Shown: positions 25,671 to 34,895 of the stretch, in pieces
Position numbering within the stretch: position 1 is the first letter of the stretch
Layout: the number at the start of each line of letters is the position of its first letter
Source of the DNA: Acinetobacter lactucae
GTDB lineage: Bacteria > Pseudomonadota > Gammaproteobacteria > Pseudomonadales > Moraxellaceae
Direction: 5' to 3'
DNA: 64,000 nucleotides
Assembly: GCF_001605885.1 (NCBI RefSeq)
Contig: NZ_LRPE01000034.1
Span: 62,001 to 126,000 of the forward strand
The notes under the pieces: generated by a model
What the model was told of the DNA's origin: nothing
The model's database searches: none
Seen by the model: only the letters and a program-made list of their open reading frames with translations
Translations under genes and position numbers: made by a program

Positions 25671-27082
25671 TGACAGATTTCAAAGCAAAAGAGATTTTAT
25701 TAAACGCCTTTGACATGAACTGTGTTGGACATATCAATCATGGCTTATGGACACATCCACGTGATGAGTCACACCGCTTTAATGAACTGAGCTATTGGAC
25801 AGAACAAGCCAAAACCTTAGAAAATGGTTTATTTGACGGCTTGTTTATAGCTGATATTACAGGTGTGTATGACGTCTATCAAAACGGTATAGATCTCACT
25901 TTAAAAGAGTCTATTCAACTTCCAAGCCATGACCCATCTACACTCATTTCAGCTATGGCGGCAGTCACTCAAAATTTAAGTTTTGGGGTCACTGTGAACT
26001 TAAGCTATGAGCATCCGTATCAATTTGCCCGCCGCTTTGCGAGTCTTGACCATTTAACTCAAGGCCGTATTGGCTGGAATATAGTTACGGGCTATCTAGA
26101 TAGTGCAGAACGCTTAATTGGCCAAAAGGGTTTAAAAGACCACGATGCTCGCTATGAACAAGCCGAAGAGTTTTTAGAGCTTTGCTATAAATATTGGGAA
26201 GGTTCATGGGAAAACGACGCAGTAAAAAAAGATAAAGCACGGCGTGTTTTTACAGATCCATCCAAAGTGCACACCATTCACCACCAAGGAAAATATTACC
26301 AAAGCGAAGGTGTGTTTCAGGTATCTCCTTCTGTGCAACGCACTCCAACACTGTTCCAAGCAGGTGCTTCACCTAAAGGTATGCAGTTTGCAACACGTCA
26401 TGCTGAATGTGTATTTATTGGCGGGGATAGACCCGAAAAGATACGCGAACAAGTGAAAAAGATTCGTGCGCTTGCAGAACAGCAAGGCCGCTCAGAGAAT
26501 GACATTAAAGTCTTTGTTGGTATAACCGTTGTTGTTGCCGAAACACATGATCTGGCTGTACAGAAACTTAATGAATATCGTCAGTATGCAAGTCCTGAAG
26601 CCGGCTTAGCGCATTATGCGAGTTCAACTGGCATCGATTTAAGTAAATTTGCCGACGATGAAGCGATTCCTTACCAAAAAAGTAACAGTATTGTTTCGAT
26701 TACCGAAAAATTCAAAGAGCAACAAATCACGAAAAATGACTTAAAAGCTCAACATGTTTTAGGTGGTCGTTATCCCCTCATCGTAGGTAGTGGCGAAGAA
26801 GTTGCTGAATACTTAATTCATCTTTTAGATGAAACCGATATTGATGGCTTTAATTTAACACGTACTGTTGCACCTGAGTCTCACCACGACTTTATTCGCT
26901 TAGTCATTCCTGAGCTACAACAACGTGGTCGCTATAAAACTGCATATAAAACGGGTTCACTGCGGAACAAAATTTTTAATCGGGGTGATCAATTACCAGA
27001 ACAGCACCCTGTTCAAGCGTTCCGATGTAGTCCCTATAACAACAGCAAAAACTTAACAACAATTGAAGAAATAACCGCTTAA
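25670..27082 (+). CDS. LLM-class flavin-dependent monooxygenase (NtaA/SnaA/DszA type)
   Basis: A 470-residue bacterial luciferase-like monooxygenase that uses reduced FMN and O2. Typical features: NHGLWTHPRDES near residue 24, TQGRIGWNIVTGYLDSAERL (about 139-158), the GVFQVSPSVQRTPTLFQAGASPKG region (cited as QRTPTLFQAGASPKG) and DGFNLTRTVAPESHHDF at the end. The family cleaves C-S or C-N bonds of compounds such as sulfones and nitrilotriacetate. Next to two SfnB and a Met-type importer, release of sulfite from an organosulfur compound is the likely role. A separate flavin reductase is not seen here. Confidence 0.88.
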   Translation: MTDFKAKEILLNAFDMNCVGHINHGLWTHPRDESHRFNELSYWTEQAKTLENGLFDGLFIADITGVYDVYQNGIDLTLKESIQLPSHDPSTLISAMAAVTQNLSFGVTVNLSYEHPYQFARRFASLDHLTQGRIGWNIVTGYLDSAERLIGQKGLKDHDARYEQAEEFLELCYKYWEGSWENDAVKKDKARRVFTDPSKVHTIHHQGKYYQSEGVFQVSPSVQRTPTLFQAGASPKGMQFATRHAECVFIGGDRPEKIREQVKKIRALAEQQGRSENDIKVFVGITVVVAETHDLAVQKLNEYRQYASPEAGLAHYASSTGIDLSKFADDEAIPYQKSNSIVSITEKFKEQQITKNDLKAQHVLGGRYPLIVGSGEEVAEYLIHLLDETDIDGFNLTRTVAPESHHDFIRLVIPELQQRGRYKTAYKTGSLRNKIFNRGDQLPEQHPVQAFRCSPYNNSKNLTTIEEITA

Positions 27083-27096
27083 ATTTGGAGATAGAC

Positions 27097-27927
27097 ATGG
27101 CTCAAACAGCCTCTAAAAAATGGCTAGGTGTAGGCTTAGTCGTTATAGTCCTTTTTGTTGCTTTATTCTTTTGGAATAAACACCGTCAAAGTGGCTCAAA
27201 TGAACTTGTGATTGGTATTAGTCCCCCATTTGCAAAAACTTTACAAGCTGCTGCCGATGAAGCAAAGAAACAGGGTTTAAACGTAAAACTGGTCGAGTTT
27301 TCTGACTGGAACACACCAAACATTACTTTAAATCATGGGGATATTGATGCCAACTTTTTCCAGCATCAACCATTCTTAGACAATGCAATTAAAGAAACTG
27401 GCTTTAAATTAAAGGCATTTGCAGTGGGTGCAGCATCACATGTGGGACTTTATTCAAAGAAATATAAAAGCCTTGATGAATTGCCACAAAACGCACGTGT
27501 AGTCATTCCAAATGATCCAGTCAATCAAGGTCGTGCCCTGCTACTTTTACAGCAAGCCAAATTAATTACGCTTAAAGATTCAAATAATCATTTATCTGCA
27601 CTTAAAGATGTAGTCTCAAACCCTAAAAATTTGCAATTCATTGAGGTTGAAGGGCCACAAACTGCTCGTGCAATTGATGACGTTGACTTAGCTTTTGGCT
27701 ATCCACATTACCTACGCTTAGCAAAAACTGCTGACCCTGAAAGTGCGCTTTTACTTGATGACAATACCAATAAACGTTATGCCATTTTGTTTGTAGTGCG
27801 TGACGACTATCAGGACAAGGGCGACAAATTGAAGAAATTTGTTGAGATCTATCAAAACTCGCCAAAAGTTAAAGCTGTGTTAGATGCTGAGATTGGGCCA
27901 ACACTTTGGTTCCCTGGTTGGAAGTAA
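27097..27927 (+). CDS. NlpA/MetQ-family substrate-binding protein, membrane-anchored (first copy)
   Basis: A 276-residue binding protein of an ABC importer. GGAG precedes the ATG at 27097. The N-terminus has one helix (about 9-25, LGVGLVVIVLFVALFFW) followed by the mature domain from ELVIGISPPFA. There is no lipobox cysteine, unlike usual MetQ lipoproteins, so it is probably held by an uncleaved helix. The core motifs FSDWNTPN, GDIDANFFQH, IPNDPVNQGRALLLL and FVVRDDYQDK are MetQ-like. Substrate probably an organosulfur compound, judging from neighbours. Confidence 0.85.
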   Translation: MAQTASKKWLGVGLVVIVLFVALFFWNKHRQSGSNELVIGISPPFAKTLQAAADEAKKQGLNVKLVEFSDWNTPNITLNHGDIDANFFQHQPFLDNAIKETGFKLKAFAVGAASHVGLYSKKYKSLDELPQNARVVIPNDPVNQGRALLLLQQAKLITLKDSNNHLSALKDVVSNPKNLQFIEVEGPQTARAIDDVDLAFGYPHYLRLAKTADPESALLLDDNTNKRYAILFVVRDDYQDKGDKLKKFVEIYQNSPKVKAVLDAEIGPTLWFPGWK

Positions 27928-27940
27928 TAACGGAAAGATT

Positions 27941-28774
27941 ATGACTATTCAGTTCAAACAGCATAAGCCTTGGTTACTCGGAATTACGATTTTAATCGTA
28001 GTTCTGGGCCTCGTCGGTTACCGTTATATTAAAAATAAACAAGCCGATGATGTTTTAACGATTGGCATTAGCCCGCCTTATGCTGAGCTATTACAAAGCG
28101 TGGCCAATGAAGTTGAAAAGCAAGGTGTTCATGTCAAACTCGTTGAATTTTCTGATTGGCGAGCACCGAATGTTGCCGTACAAAACGGCGATATTGATGC
28201 AAACTTTTTCCAGCAAAGTGTATTTCTACGTAATGCTGTTAAAGAAACGGGTTATGACTTACATGCATTTGCCGTGGGCTCAGGAAGTCATGTGGGTTTA
28301 TATTCAAAAAAATATAAATCACTTAAGAACTTACCTTCAAAAGCACGTGTGGCTATTCCAAACGATCCCGTCAATTTAGCTCGCGCTTTAATTTTACTGC
28401 ACCGTGCAGGCTTAATTCAGCTTAAAGATATTAATAATGAACTTTCAACCACTCAAGACATTATTGTTAATCCGAAACAGCTGAGCTTCGTTGAAGTTGA
28501 AGGTCCTCAAACTGCGCATGCATATAACGATGTCGATTTAATTTTCGGCTTCCCCCACTACTTAAAAATGGCAAAGGTAACCGACCCGCATAGCGCATTA
28601 TTTTTAGATCCAATCGACAAAAAATATGCAATTTTGTTTGTGACTCGTCGCGATTACCAAGATAAAAACCAAAAACTTGCAACCTTTGTTAAAGCATTCC
28701 AGAACTCAAAACAAGCACAAGACATTCTGGATAAAGACTTTGGCCAAGGTATGTGGTTTCAAGGCTGGAAATAA
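27941..28774 (+). CDS. NlpA/MetQ-family substrate-binding protein, membrane-anchored (second copy)
   Basis: A 277-residue paralogue of the preceding protein, starting 13 bases after it. The ATG at 27941 is chosen over an upstream in-frame start inside the previous gene; GGAAAGA lies before it. It has a helix at about 13-29 and no lipobox. Shared stretches such as GDIDANFFQ, HVGLYSKKYKSL and EVEGPQTA indicate a recent tandem duplication (about 60% identity by eye). Two binding proteins on one importer suggest different ligands or affinities. Confidence 0.85.
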   Translation: MTIQFKQHKPWLLGITILIVVLGLVGYRYIKNKQADDVLTIGISPPYAELLQSVANEVEKQGVHVKLVEFSDWRAPNVAVQNGDIDANFFQQSVFLRNAVKETGYDLHAFAVGSGSHVGLYSKKYKSLKNLPSKARVAIPNDPVNLARALILLHRAGLIQLKDINNELSTTQDIIVNPKQLSFVEVEGPQTAHAYNDVDLIFGFPHYLKMAKVTDPHSALFLDPIDKKYAILFVTRRDYQDKNQKLATFVKAFQNSKQAQDILDKDFGQGMWFQGWK

Positions 28775-28785
28775 GGAGAATGACG

Positions 28786-29856
28786 ATGGTGAGTTTTGGA
28801 TCACAAGTTGATTTTTCTCTACCCCATATCAAAATTCGTGGTTTAAATAAGTTTTACCAATCACAAGGTCAAAAGCTACATGCTTTAAAAGAGATTAACC
28901 TTGATATTACTCAAGGCAAAATTTTAGGCATTATTGGTAAAAGTGGTGCCGGAAAATCATCCCTACTCCGTACTTTAAATGGCTTAGAGCAAGTAAATGT
29001 AGGCAGTATTCATATTCATCAACAAAATATTGCTGAATTGAGTCATGCTGAGCTCATCCAAACACGCCAGCGAATTGGAATGATTTTTCAACATTTCAAT
29101 TTAATGTCTGCAAAAACAGTTTGGGAAAATGTGGCATTGCCTTTAAAAGTTTCCAATTACAACAAAGCAGATATCGACCAACGTGTAAATGAAGTTCTAG
29201 CACTCGTAGGTCTTGCAGATAAGTCTGGTTATTATCCATCACAACTTTCAGGTGGACAAAAGCAACGTGTTGGTATTGCACGCGCACTTGTTCACCACCC
29301 AGAAATTTTACTTTGTGATGAGGCGACTTCAGCACTTGACCCTGAAAGTACCGCCACTATTTTGGCTTTACTTAAAAAGATTAATCAGGAACTTGGTCTC
29401 ACCATTGTATTAATCACCCATGAAATGCAGGTCATTCGAGAAATTTGTGATCAAGTGGTAGTGATTGATCAAGGTGAGATAGTAGAGGCTGGACAAGTCT
29501 GGTCTGTATTTTCACGACCAGAGCAACAAATTACCCAAGAATTGTTAAACCTTGAGCAGATCACTCTGCCTTTTAAAATCAGTCCTCTACCTGATGAAAA
29601 TTCGACTCATATTATTGTAAAACTGAAATATGAAGCTGAAGCACATCAGGTTCCAGATATTCAAGAACTACTTGCTAGATTTAAAGCACCCGTCAATTTA
29701 TATCAAAGTCAGGTCGATACCATTCAAGGGCACATTATTGGTTCACTTTTAGTCGGTATTTCTAACGTAGAAATTGATCTTTCATCTATACGACAAGACA
29801 CGTCAACTGCAATTGCACAATTTGAGGTACTTGGCTATGCAAGACCAGCTCATTGA
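28786..29856 (+). CDS. metN: MetN-type ABC importer ATPase
   Basis: A 356-residue ATPase. AAGGAG is seven bases before the ATG at 28786; the ATG at 28780 is too close. Walker A IGKSGAGKSS, signature LSGGQKQRVGIAR, Walker B ILLCDEATSALDPES and H-loop ITHEM are intact. The last ~85 residues form the NIL/ACT-like regulatory domain of MetN (methionine feedback in E. coli), so allosteric control by the ligand is possible. An N-terminal extension of about 12 residues precedes the nucleotide-binding domain. It overlaps metI by 20 bases. Confidence 0.9.
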   Translation: MVSFGSQVDFSLPHIKIRGLNKFYQSQGQKLHALKEINLDITQGKILGIIGKSGAGKSSLLRTLNGLEQVNVGSIHIHQQNIAELSHAELIQTRQRIGMIFQHFNLMSAKTVWENVALPLKVSNYNKADIDQRVNEVLALVGLADKSGYYPSQLSGGQKQRVGIARALVHHPEILLCDEATSALDPESTATILALLKKINQELGLTIVLITHEMQVIREICDQVVVIDQGEIVEAGQVWSVFSRPEQQITQELLNLEQITLPFKISPLPDENSTHIIVKLKYEAEAHQVPDIQELLARFKAPVNLYQSQVDTIQGHIIGSLLVGISNVEIDLSSIRQDTSTAIAQFEVLGYARPAH

Positions 29857-30496
29857 TTTATTAATTACTGGAACTGTAGATACCTTACTGATGGTAGGCG
29901 CATCTGCATTTATTGCTTTTTTAATTGGCTTACCCATTGCTGTTATTTTAGTGAGTACTTCTGAGCACGGCATTCATCCGTCACAAAAGATTAATCAGGC
30001 TTTAGGTTGGGTAATCAACATTACTCGTTCTGTACCCTTTCTTATTTTAATGGTTGCACTGATTCCGCTTACTCGCTGGATTGTAGGTACAAGTTATGGC
30101 GTTTGGGCAGCCGTTGTTCCATTGACGATTGCTGCTATTCCCTTCTTTGCACGTATTGCAGAAGTCAGCTTACGCGAAGTCGACCAAGGCTTAATTGAAG
30201 CTGCTCAAGCCATGGGTTGTAACCGTAAACAAATTATTTGGCATGTGCTTTTACCAGAGGCTTTACCAGGAATTGTTGCGGGCTTTACCGTGACTATCGT
30301 GACGATGATTAACTCCTCTGCGATTGCTGGTGCTATTGGTGCAGGTGGCCTAGGAGACATTGCTTATCGTTATGGCTATCAACGTTTTGATATGCAAATT
30401 ATGTTGGCTGTCATTTTGGTACTCATTGTTTTAGTCATGTTAGTACAAGCGACTGGCGATGCATTAGCCCAGCAACTTGATAAACGTAAAGTTTAA
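29837..30496 (+). CDS. metI: MetI-type ABC importer permease
   Basis: A 219-residue permease of about five helices, with the EAA loop IEAAQAMGCNRKQIIWHVLLPEA and the MetI ending GAIGAGGLGDIAYRYGYQRFD (cited within limits as GAGGLGDIAYRYGYQRF). The ATG at 29837 lies inside the 3' end of metN (20-base overlap), implying coupled translation. Last gene of the sulfur unit. Confidence 0.9.
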   Translation: MQDQLIDLLITGTVDTLLMVGASAFIAFLIGLPIAVILVSTSEHGIHPSQKINQALGWVINITRSVPFLILMVALIPLTRWIVGTSYGVWAAVVPLTIAAIPFFARIAEVSLREVDQGLIEAAQAMGCNRKQIIWHVLLPEALPGIVAGFTVTIVTMINSSAIAGAIGAGGLGDIAYRYGYQRFDMQIMLAVILVLIVLVMLVQATGDALAQQLDKRKV

Positions 30497-30516
30497 AAGC
30501 AATACAACCCTGCTCT

Positions 30517-30537
30517 AGCCATGACTTTGTCATGGCT
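30517..30537 (+). terminator. Hairpin after the sulfur cluster
   Basis: AGCCATGAC and GTCATGGCT pair perfectly around a TTT loop. The downstream tract is poor in T, so it is a possible rather than strong terminator. It also lies 50 bases before ychF. Confidence 0.45.
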
Positions 30538-30589
30538 TTCATGTAAAATCAGCGACAATTTTTAATTTACACATTTGTGAGTGGTTTTC

Positions 30590-31681
30590 ATGGGTTTTAA
30601 TTGCGGTATTGTTGGCCTGCCAAACGTAGGGAAATCAACCCTTTTCAATGCATTAACGAAAGCAGCGATTGCAGCGGAAAACTTCCCTTTCTGTACCATT
30701 GAACCAAACACAGGTATTGTTCCTGTACCAGATCCACGTTTAGACAAACTTGCTGCGATTGTTAAACCACAGCGTATTTTACCAACTACAATGGAGTTTG
30801 TGGATATTGCAGGTCTTGTTGCTGGTGCATCAAAAGGTGAAGGCTTAGGTAACCAATTCCTTGCTAACATCCGTGAAACTGATGCAATCGCTCATGTTGT
30901 GCGTTGTTTCGAAGATGAAAACGTGATTCACGTAAATGGTAAAATTGATCCATTAGACGACATCGCAACTATCAATACTGAACTTGCACTTGCCGATCTT
31001 GAAACTGTGGCTAAAGCGATTTTACGTTTAACTAAAGTTGCTAAAGGCGGTGACAAAGAAGCTGTAGCAACTAAAGCAGTTTTAGAAAAAATCCAACCTT
31101 TACTTGACGAAGGTAAACCAGCGCGTGCAGCTGATTTGTCTGATGACGAACGTAAATTAGTTCGTGGTTTTGGTTTAATGACTTTAAAACCGACCATGTA
31201 TATTGCAAACGTTGCAGAAGATGGTTTTGAAAATAATCCACATTTAGATGCAGTTAAAAAACTTGCTGCGGAAGAAAACGCAATTGTTGTTCCTCTTTGC
31301 AACCAAATCGAAGCTGAGATTTCATTATTAGAAGATGAAGATCGTGCTGAGTTTTTAGAAGCAATGGGCATGGAAGAACCAGGCTTAAATGTGGTTATTC
31401 GTGCAGGTTACGCGCTTTTAGGTTTACAGACTTATTTCACTGCTGGTGTACAAGAAGTTCGCGCATGGACAGTAAAAGTTGGCGCAACTGCTCCTCAAGC
31501 CGCTGGTGTGATTCATACTGACTTCGAAAAAGGCTTTATCCGTGCAGAAGTTGTTGCATATGATGACTTCGTACAATACAACGGTGAAAACGGCGCGAAA
31601 GAAGCTGGTAAATGGCGTTTAGAAGGTAAAACTTACGTTGTTCAAGACGGCGATATAATGCACTTCCGTTTTAACGTTTAA
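30590..31681 (+). CDS. ychF: Redox-regulated ATPase YchF (Obg-family)
   Basis: A 363-residue ribosome-associated ATPase, exactly the family's usual length. P-loop [36 protein letters not shown] and the non-GTP-type NxxE (CNQIEAEIS) motif are visible, with the C-terminal TGS domain ([23 protein letters not shown]). The start ATG at 30590 matches MGFNCGIVG of other species; the upstream in-frame GTG is ignored. Single gene ending in a shared terminator. Codon use is that of a highly expressed gene. Confidence 0.96.
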   Translation: MGFNCGIVGLPNVGKSTLFNALTKAAIAAENFPFCTIEPNTGIVPVPDPRLDKLAAIVKPQRILPTTMEFVDIAGLVAGASKGEGLGNQFLANIRETDAIAHVVRCFEDENVIHVNGKIDPLDDIATINTELALADLETVAKAILRLTKVAKGGDKEAVATKAVLEKIQPLLDEGKPARAADLSDDERKLVRGFGLMTLKPTMYIANVAEDGFENNPHLDAVKKLAAEENAIVVPLCNQIEAEISLLEDEDRAEFLEAMGMEEPGLNVVIRAGYALLGLQTYFTAGVQEVRAWTVKVGATAPQAAGVIHTDFEKGFIRAEVVAYDDFVQYNGENGAKEAGKWRLEGKTYVVQDGDIMHFRFNV

Positions 31682-31694
31682 GTTAAAGCTTAAG

Positions 31695-31722
31695 AAAAAG
31701 CCCCAATATGTTGGGGCTTTTT
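31695..31722. terminator. Bidirectional terminator between ychF and the Mpo1-like gene
   Basis: AAAAAGCCCCAA and TTGGGGCTTTTT pair perfectly around a four-base loop. Confidence 0.92.
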
Positions 31723-31728
31723 TTATTG

Positions 31729-32250
31729 TTAATGGCTAAGATCCATTGCCTCTCGTTTACTACGGGCCTCTTGTAAAATACGCTCATGCAATGGCTTTCT
31801 AAAACCTAACATAAATATAAATTCTGCCAATACAAATAATGGCCCTATCGCAAGTCCAATCACATCATCAACAAAAGCTGGTTTTTTCTTTTCGAAATAA
31901 TGCCCCATAAATTGAAAGCCCCACCCCACCACAAAGAAACTAATACTTGCTGCTAACCACTCTCCAAAAGATAACTGAGCAATTTGATTCGCCAGAGGAT
32001 ACACAGCAACTAAGATAATGAGCATGAGTAAGCCAAAAATTTTATCTAGCAATAAATAATAGATCGTACTAGCTGCAATCAGGACTATGGCTAAAGTCAG
32101 TTTAAAATTACCAATATCGATGCCTGCTCTTGCTGTTAAACACAAAATTGAAAACACGATGAGCGGAATACCAATAAAATGCGTCAAAATATTTTTATGA
32201 TTTAAATGATAAGCCGCATATTTGCTAAGCTCTTGCTCCAGATTTGACAT
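31729..32250 (-). CDS. Mpo1-like (DUF962) membrane protein
   Basis: A 173-residue membrane protein with about four helices. The N-terminal YHLNHKNILTHFIGIPL (residues 14-30) and the GHYFEKKKPAF segment (about 117-127) carry the conserved His residues of the Mpo1/YGL010w family. The yeast member is an Fe-dependent dioxygenase that alpha-oxidises 2-hydroxy fatty acids. Whether the bacterial protein does the same is unknown. It is convergent with ychF and divergent from the Crp-family gene. Confidence 0.8.
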   Translation of the reverse strand: MSNLEQELSKYAAYHLNHKNILTHFIGIPLIVFSILCLTARAGIDIGNFKLTLAIVLIAASTIYYLLLDKIFGLLMLIILVAVYPLANQIAQLSFGEWLAASISFFVVGWGFQFMGHYFEKKKPAFVDDVIGLAIGPLFVLAEFIFMLGFRKPLHERILQEARSKREAMDLSH

Positions 32251-32342
32251 GAGTTATTCCCTATTCACTTACATATAGTCATACTGTACATATAAGGAAA
32301 ACTTAAAGTTGTCAGCTATTTGACAAAGTAAAGAATTTTTTC

Positions 32343-33050
32343 ATGGATGTGCTGATATTGGACCTTATTTATATTAACCGACTAAAAGAAAACACATGGT
32401 TTAGTGTGCTTCCAGAAACATTCCAAAATTTTATTCTAGAACATGGCAAACAAATCACCTTTGAAAAAAATAGCTATGTTTTCCACGCTCAAGATATATT
32501 TGATGGTATTTATACCGTACTTGAAGGCTCAATTAGCTTGGGTTATGTCGATGTAAATGGTAATGAAGCACTTTCTGCTATTGCTGAGCCGATTATGTGG
32601 TTTGGCGAAATATCACTAATTGATCATGAACCGCGCTCACACGATGCGATTGCCTTGAAAAAAAGCACAGTTCTACATATTCCAGCGAAGCCTTTAAATG
32701 AGCTGCTCAAGGACAATCCATATTATTGGTACTATTTTGCACGTTTAACCAGTCAAAAACTCAGGTATGTTTTCTTAGAACAGATTGCGATACAAACACG
32801 TAGTATTTCTCAAAGGCTGGCTCAACGTCTTCTATTCATTTTAGAAGGATATGGCAACCATGTTCTTATTCAAGATCGCCAAATTCATATTTCTCAAGAA
32901 CAATTGGCAAATATGTTGACCACATCTAGACAGACGATCAATCATGAGCTGAGCCTGCTCGAAAAACAAGAAATCATCAAAATTGCTTTTAGAAAAATTG
33001 AAATTTTAGATATTGAGAAATTGAAAGTTGTTGCTCAAGCCCATTATTGA
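32343..33050 (+). CDS. Crp/Fnr-family transcriptional regulator
   Basis: A 235-residue regulator. The cyclic-nucleotide-binding-type beta-barrel spans about 25-145 (KNSYVFHAQDIFDGIYTVLEGSI, cited as YVFHAQDIFDGIYTVLEG) and the helix-turn-helix about 185-215 (ISQEQLANMLTTSRQTINHE). No cysteine cluster of the FNR type is present. The barrel lacks a clear RxS cAMP-contact motif at the usual site (here EPRSHDAIA), so cAMP binding is uncertain. Divergent from the Mpo1-like gene; convergent with a lipoprotein gene. Confidence 0.88.
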   Translation: MDVLILDLIYINRLKENTWFSVLPETFQNFILEHGKQITFEKNSYVFHAQDIFDGIYTVLEGSISLGYVDVNGNEALSAIAEPIMWFGEISLIDHEPRSHDAIALKKSTVLHIPAKPLNELLKDNPYYWYYFARLTSQKLRYVFLEQIAIQTRSISQRLAQRLLFILEGYGNHVLIQDRQIHISQEQLANMLTTSRQTINHELSLLEKQEIIKIAFRKIEILDIEKLKVVAQAHY

Positions 33051-33064
33051 TGTTATCAAAGCAA

Positions 33065-33091
33065 AAAAGCGAGATTGATCATCTCGCTTTT
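33065..33091. terminator. Bidirectional terminator
   Basis: AAAAGCGAGAT and ATCTCGCTTTT pair perfectly around a five-base loop, between the Crp-family gene and the convergent lipoprotein gene. Confidence 0.88.
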
Positions 33092-33106
33092 GTACATTCG
33101 TTATTT

Positions 33107-33598
33107 TTATTTTGGAGAAGTATTTCCAAGGTTTGGCTTATCGATCGCATCCTTACACTGAGCTTTATCACGCTCATAATCTGCTTGCTTTTGGGCAACT
33201 GAACTATTGTTTTCTAGCGTTTCGCGCGCCCATATATCCAAACTTGTTAGGGCTTTACGACAGAGTGCATATTTCCCTTCTGTCACAGAATCAGTCATTT
33301 TTACATTAATACGCCAGTCTGTACTCAATTGGCGTAAAGGTTTACGAACTTTGTCATTAATTTGGCTGAGTTGCTTTTCATAAACTAAATGCTCAACCGT
33401 ATTAATTAATGTCCATGCTTTTTGAGCATAAACAGTTGCATCATTGGTTAGTTTCGGTGCTGGCTTAATTTCTACTTTTTTTTCTGCACCTTGATTACCA
33501 TTATCACAGCCCTGCAATGTAAAAATACCTGCACTTATCATGGCGATATAAACTAAACGAATCTTTGCCTTGAACATATCAAACTGCCGATTAAACAT
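33107..33598 (-). CDS. Small lipoprotein of unknown function
   Basis: A predicted lipoprotein of up to 163 residues with lipobox LQGC (Cys31 from the first ATG). An alternative start at the internal Met (33577) would give a more normal-length signal peptide and may be the real one. The mature part is helical and charged, with two later cysteines (ALCRKAL, AQCKDAI) that could form a disulfide. No family recognised. Convergent with the Crp-family gene and divergent from azlCD. Confidence 0.7.
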   Translation of the reverse strand: MFNRQFDMFKAKIRLVYIAMISAGIFTLQGCDNGNQGAEKKVEIKPAPKLTNDATVYAQKAWTLINTVEHLVYEKQLSQINDKVRKPLRQLSTDWRINVKMTDSVTEGKYALCRKALTSLDIWARETLENNSSVAQKQADYERDKAQCKDAIDKPNLGNTSPK

Positions 33599-33680
33599 TT
33601 CGGCACTATGCTATTAAATTCGGCTACAATACTCAATCTTTCAAGTATTTTTATCATTTGGTTTATCGCCAAGGTGTATT

Positions 33681-34421
33681 GTGTCCGAACAACAATTGAT
33701 GCCTGCTCAAACGGCAACTTTTTGGCAAGGCGCCAAAGATAGCCAAGCTATCGTACTCACCTATTTACCCGTTTCTTTTGCCTTTGGCGTTTCTGCATCT
33801 CAGTTTGGTTTTACACCATGGGAAGCTTTTTTTCTATCTTGTTCAATGTATGCAGGCGCTAGCCAATTTTTGGTTGTCGCGCTTTTAGCTAGCGGTTCAT
33901 CCATTTGGCTAACAGCATTAACAGTCATTGCCCTCGATATTCGCCATGTTCTTTATGGGCCTGCTCTATACAACCTGATTCCAAACAAATTAAATCTTAA
34001 GAAAACGGCAGTGTGGGCTTGGGGCTTAACGGATGAAGTTTTTGCCAGTGGGATGATCCAACTTTCACAGCGCAGACAGCAATGGTCTGAGTCTTGGATG
34101 CTTGGCCTAAGTCTATTTAGTTGGATGGCTTGGGCAACCGGTTCTTTGTTAGGCGGATTATTTGCCGATCAAGTCGCTCATTTACCAAAGTTTTTACAAG
34201 CAGCTTTAGATTTCTTATTACCTGCTTTATTTTTAAGTTTTTTATTAGCGGCATTTGAACGAAAGCATAGCCTTGTTGTTGCTATATCGTTATTAGTTTC
34301 AGCCTTGGCCTGTTATTGGATTAACTTATCTGCTGCTATTTTTATTGGCATTCTTTCAGGTATTTTAGCTGGTCTGTTTAAACACTACCTGCTAAAACAG
34401 CATGATGAAGTTGAGGTTTAA
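33681..34421 (+). CDS. azlC: AzlC-family branched-chain amino acid exporter, large subunit
   Basis: A 246-residue inner-membrane protein with about seven helices. The family segments FGVSASQFGFTPWEAFFLSC, YAGASQFLVVALLA and DIRHVLYGPAL are intact (the last is the most conserved stretch of AzlC/YgaZ). GTG start with AAGGTG upstream. Works with the small subunit AzlD to export branched-chain or other small amino acids. One base separates the stop from the next start codon. Confidence 0.9.
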   Translation: MSEQQLMPAQTATFWQGAKDSQAIVLTYLPVSFAFGVSASQFGFTPWEAFFLSCSMYAGASQFLVVALLASGSSIWLTALTVIALDIRHVLYGPALYNLIPNKLNLKKTAVWAWGLTDEVFASGMIQLSQRRQQWSESWMLGLSLFSWMAWATGSLLGGLFADQVAHLPKFLQAALDFLLPALFLSFLLAAFERKHSLVVAISLLVSALACYWINLSAAIFIGILSGILAGLFKHYLLKQHDEVEV

Positions 34422-34422
34422 T

Positions 34423-34764
34423 ATGAACCTAGAAATTATTCTGGTCGGCATTATTGTGGGTATTGCCAACTTTGCTTCACGTTTCGGACCATTTTTTGTA
34501 ATACAAAAATTACAGGGTTCGCAGCAAAGACGCGGCTCAGTCTGGATCAAAATTGCTTTAGGAAGTATTGGTATCTCTGCAATTAGCGCTATGCTTGTGG
34601 TTGCAACTCTTCCACCACTCCTTGAAACCCCAGATAAAAGCTTAGCGATGCTGATCGGTTTTTTAGTTTTAGCAGGACTTTATTTTAAATTTAAGAAAAT
34701 CGTACCAGCAACTTTAACTGCTGCAATTGTTTATGGCCTCATCTATACATATTTACCTTTATGA
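34423..34764 (+). CDS. azlD: AzlD-family exporter, small subunit
   Basis: A 113-residue membrane protein with about four helices. GAGGT lies six bases before the ATG at 34423; the longer in-frame start would overlap azlC and lacks support. NFASRFGPFF and ALGSIGISAISAML are typical of AzlD. Translationally linked to azlC. Confidence 0.88.
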   Translation: MNLEIILVGIIVGIANFASRFGPFFVIQKLQGSQQRRGSVWIKIALGSIGISAISAMLVVATLPPLLETPDKSLAMLIGFLVLAGLYFKFKKIVPATLTAAIVYGLIYTYLPL

Positions 34765-34895
34765 ATAGATAAACTCATCTTCCTTATATAAAATAAAACC
34801 TAGCCAGAAGCGTTTAAGATTGAAACTTCTGGGTTGAAAAATCTAATTTTTGAATTGATTAAAAAGATAACCTTAGCTACTTAATAGAGATAAAA

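Noticed and set aside
30928-31371. 147-codon antisense ORF opposite ychF
   Set aside because: Shadow of a highly expressed gene; Ser/Ala/Lys-rich product without features.
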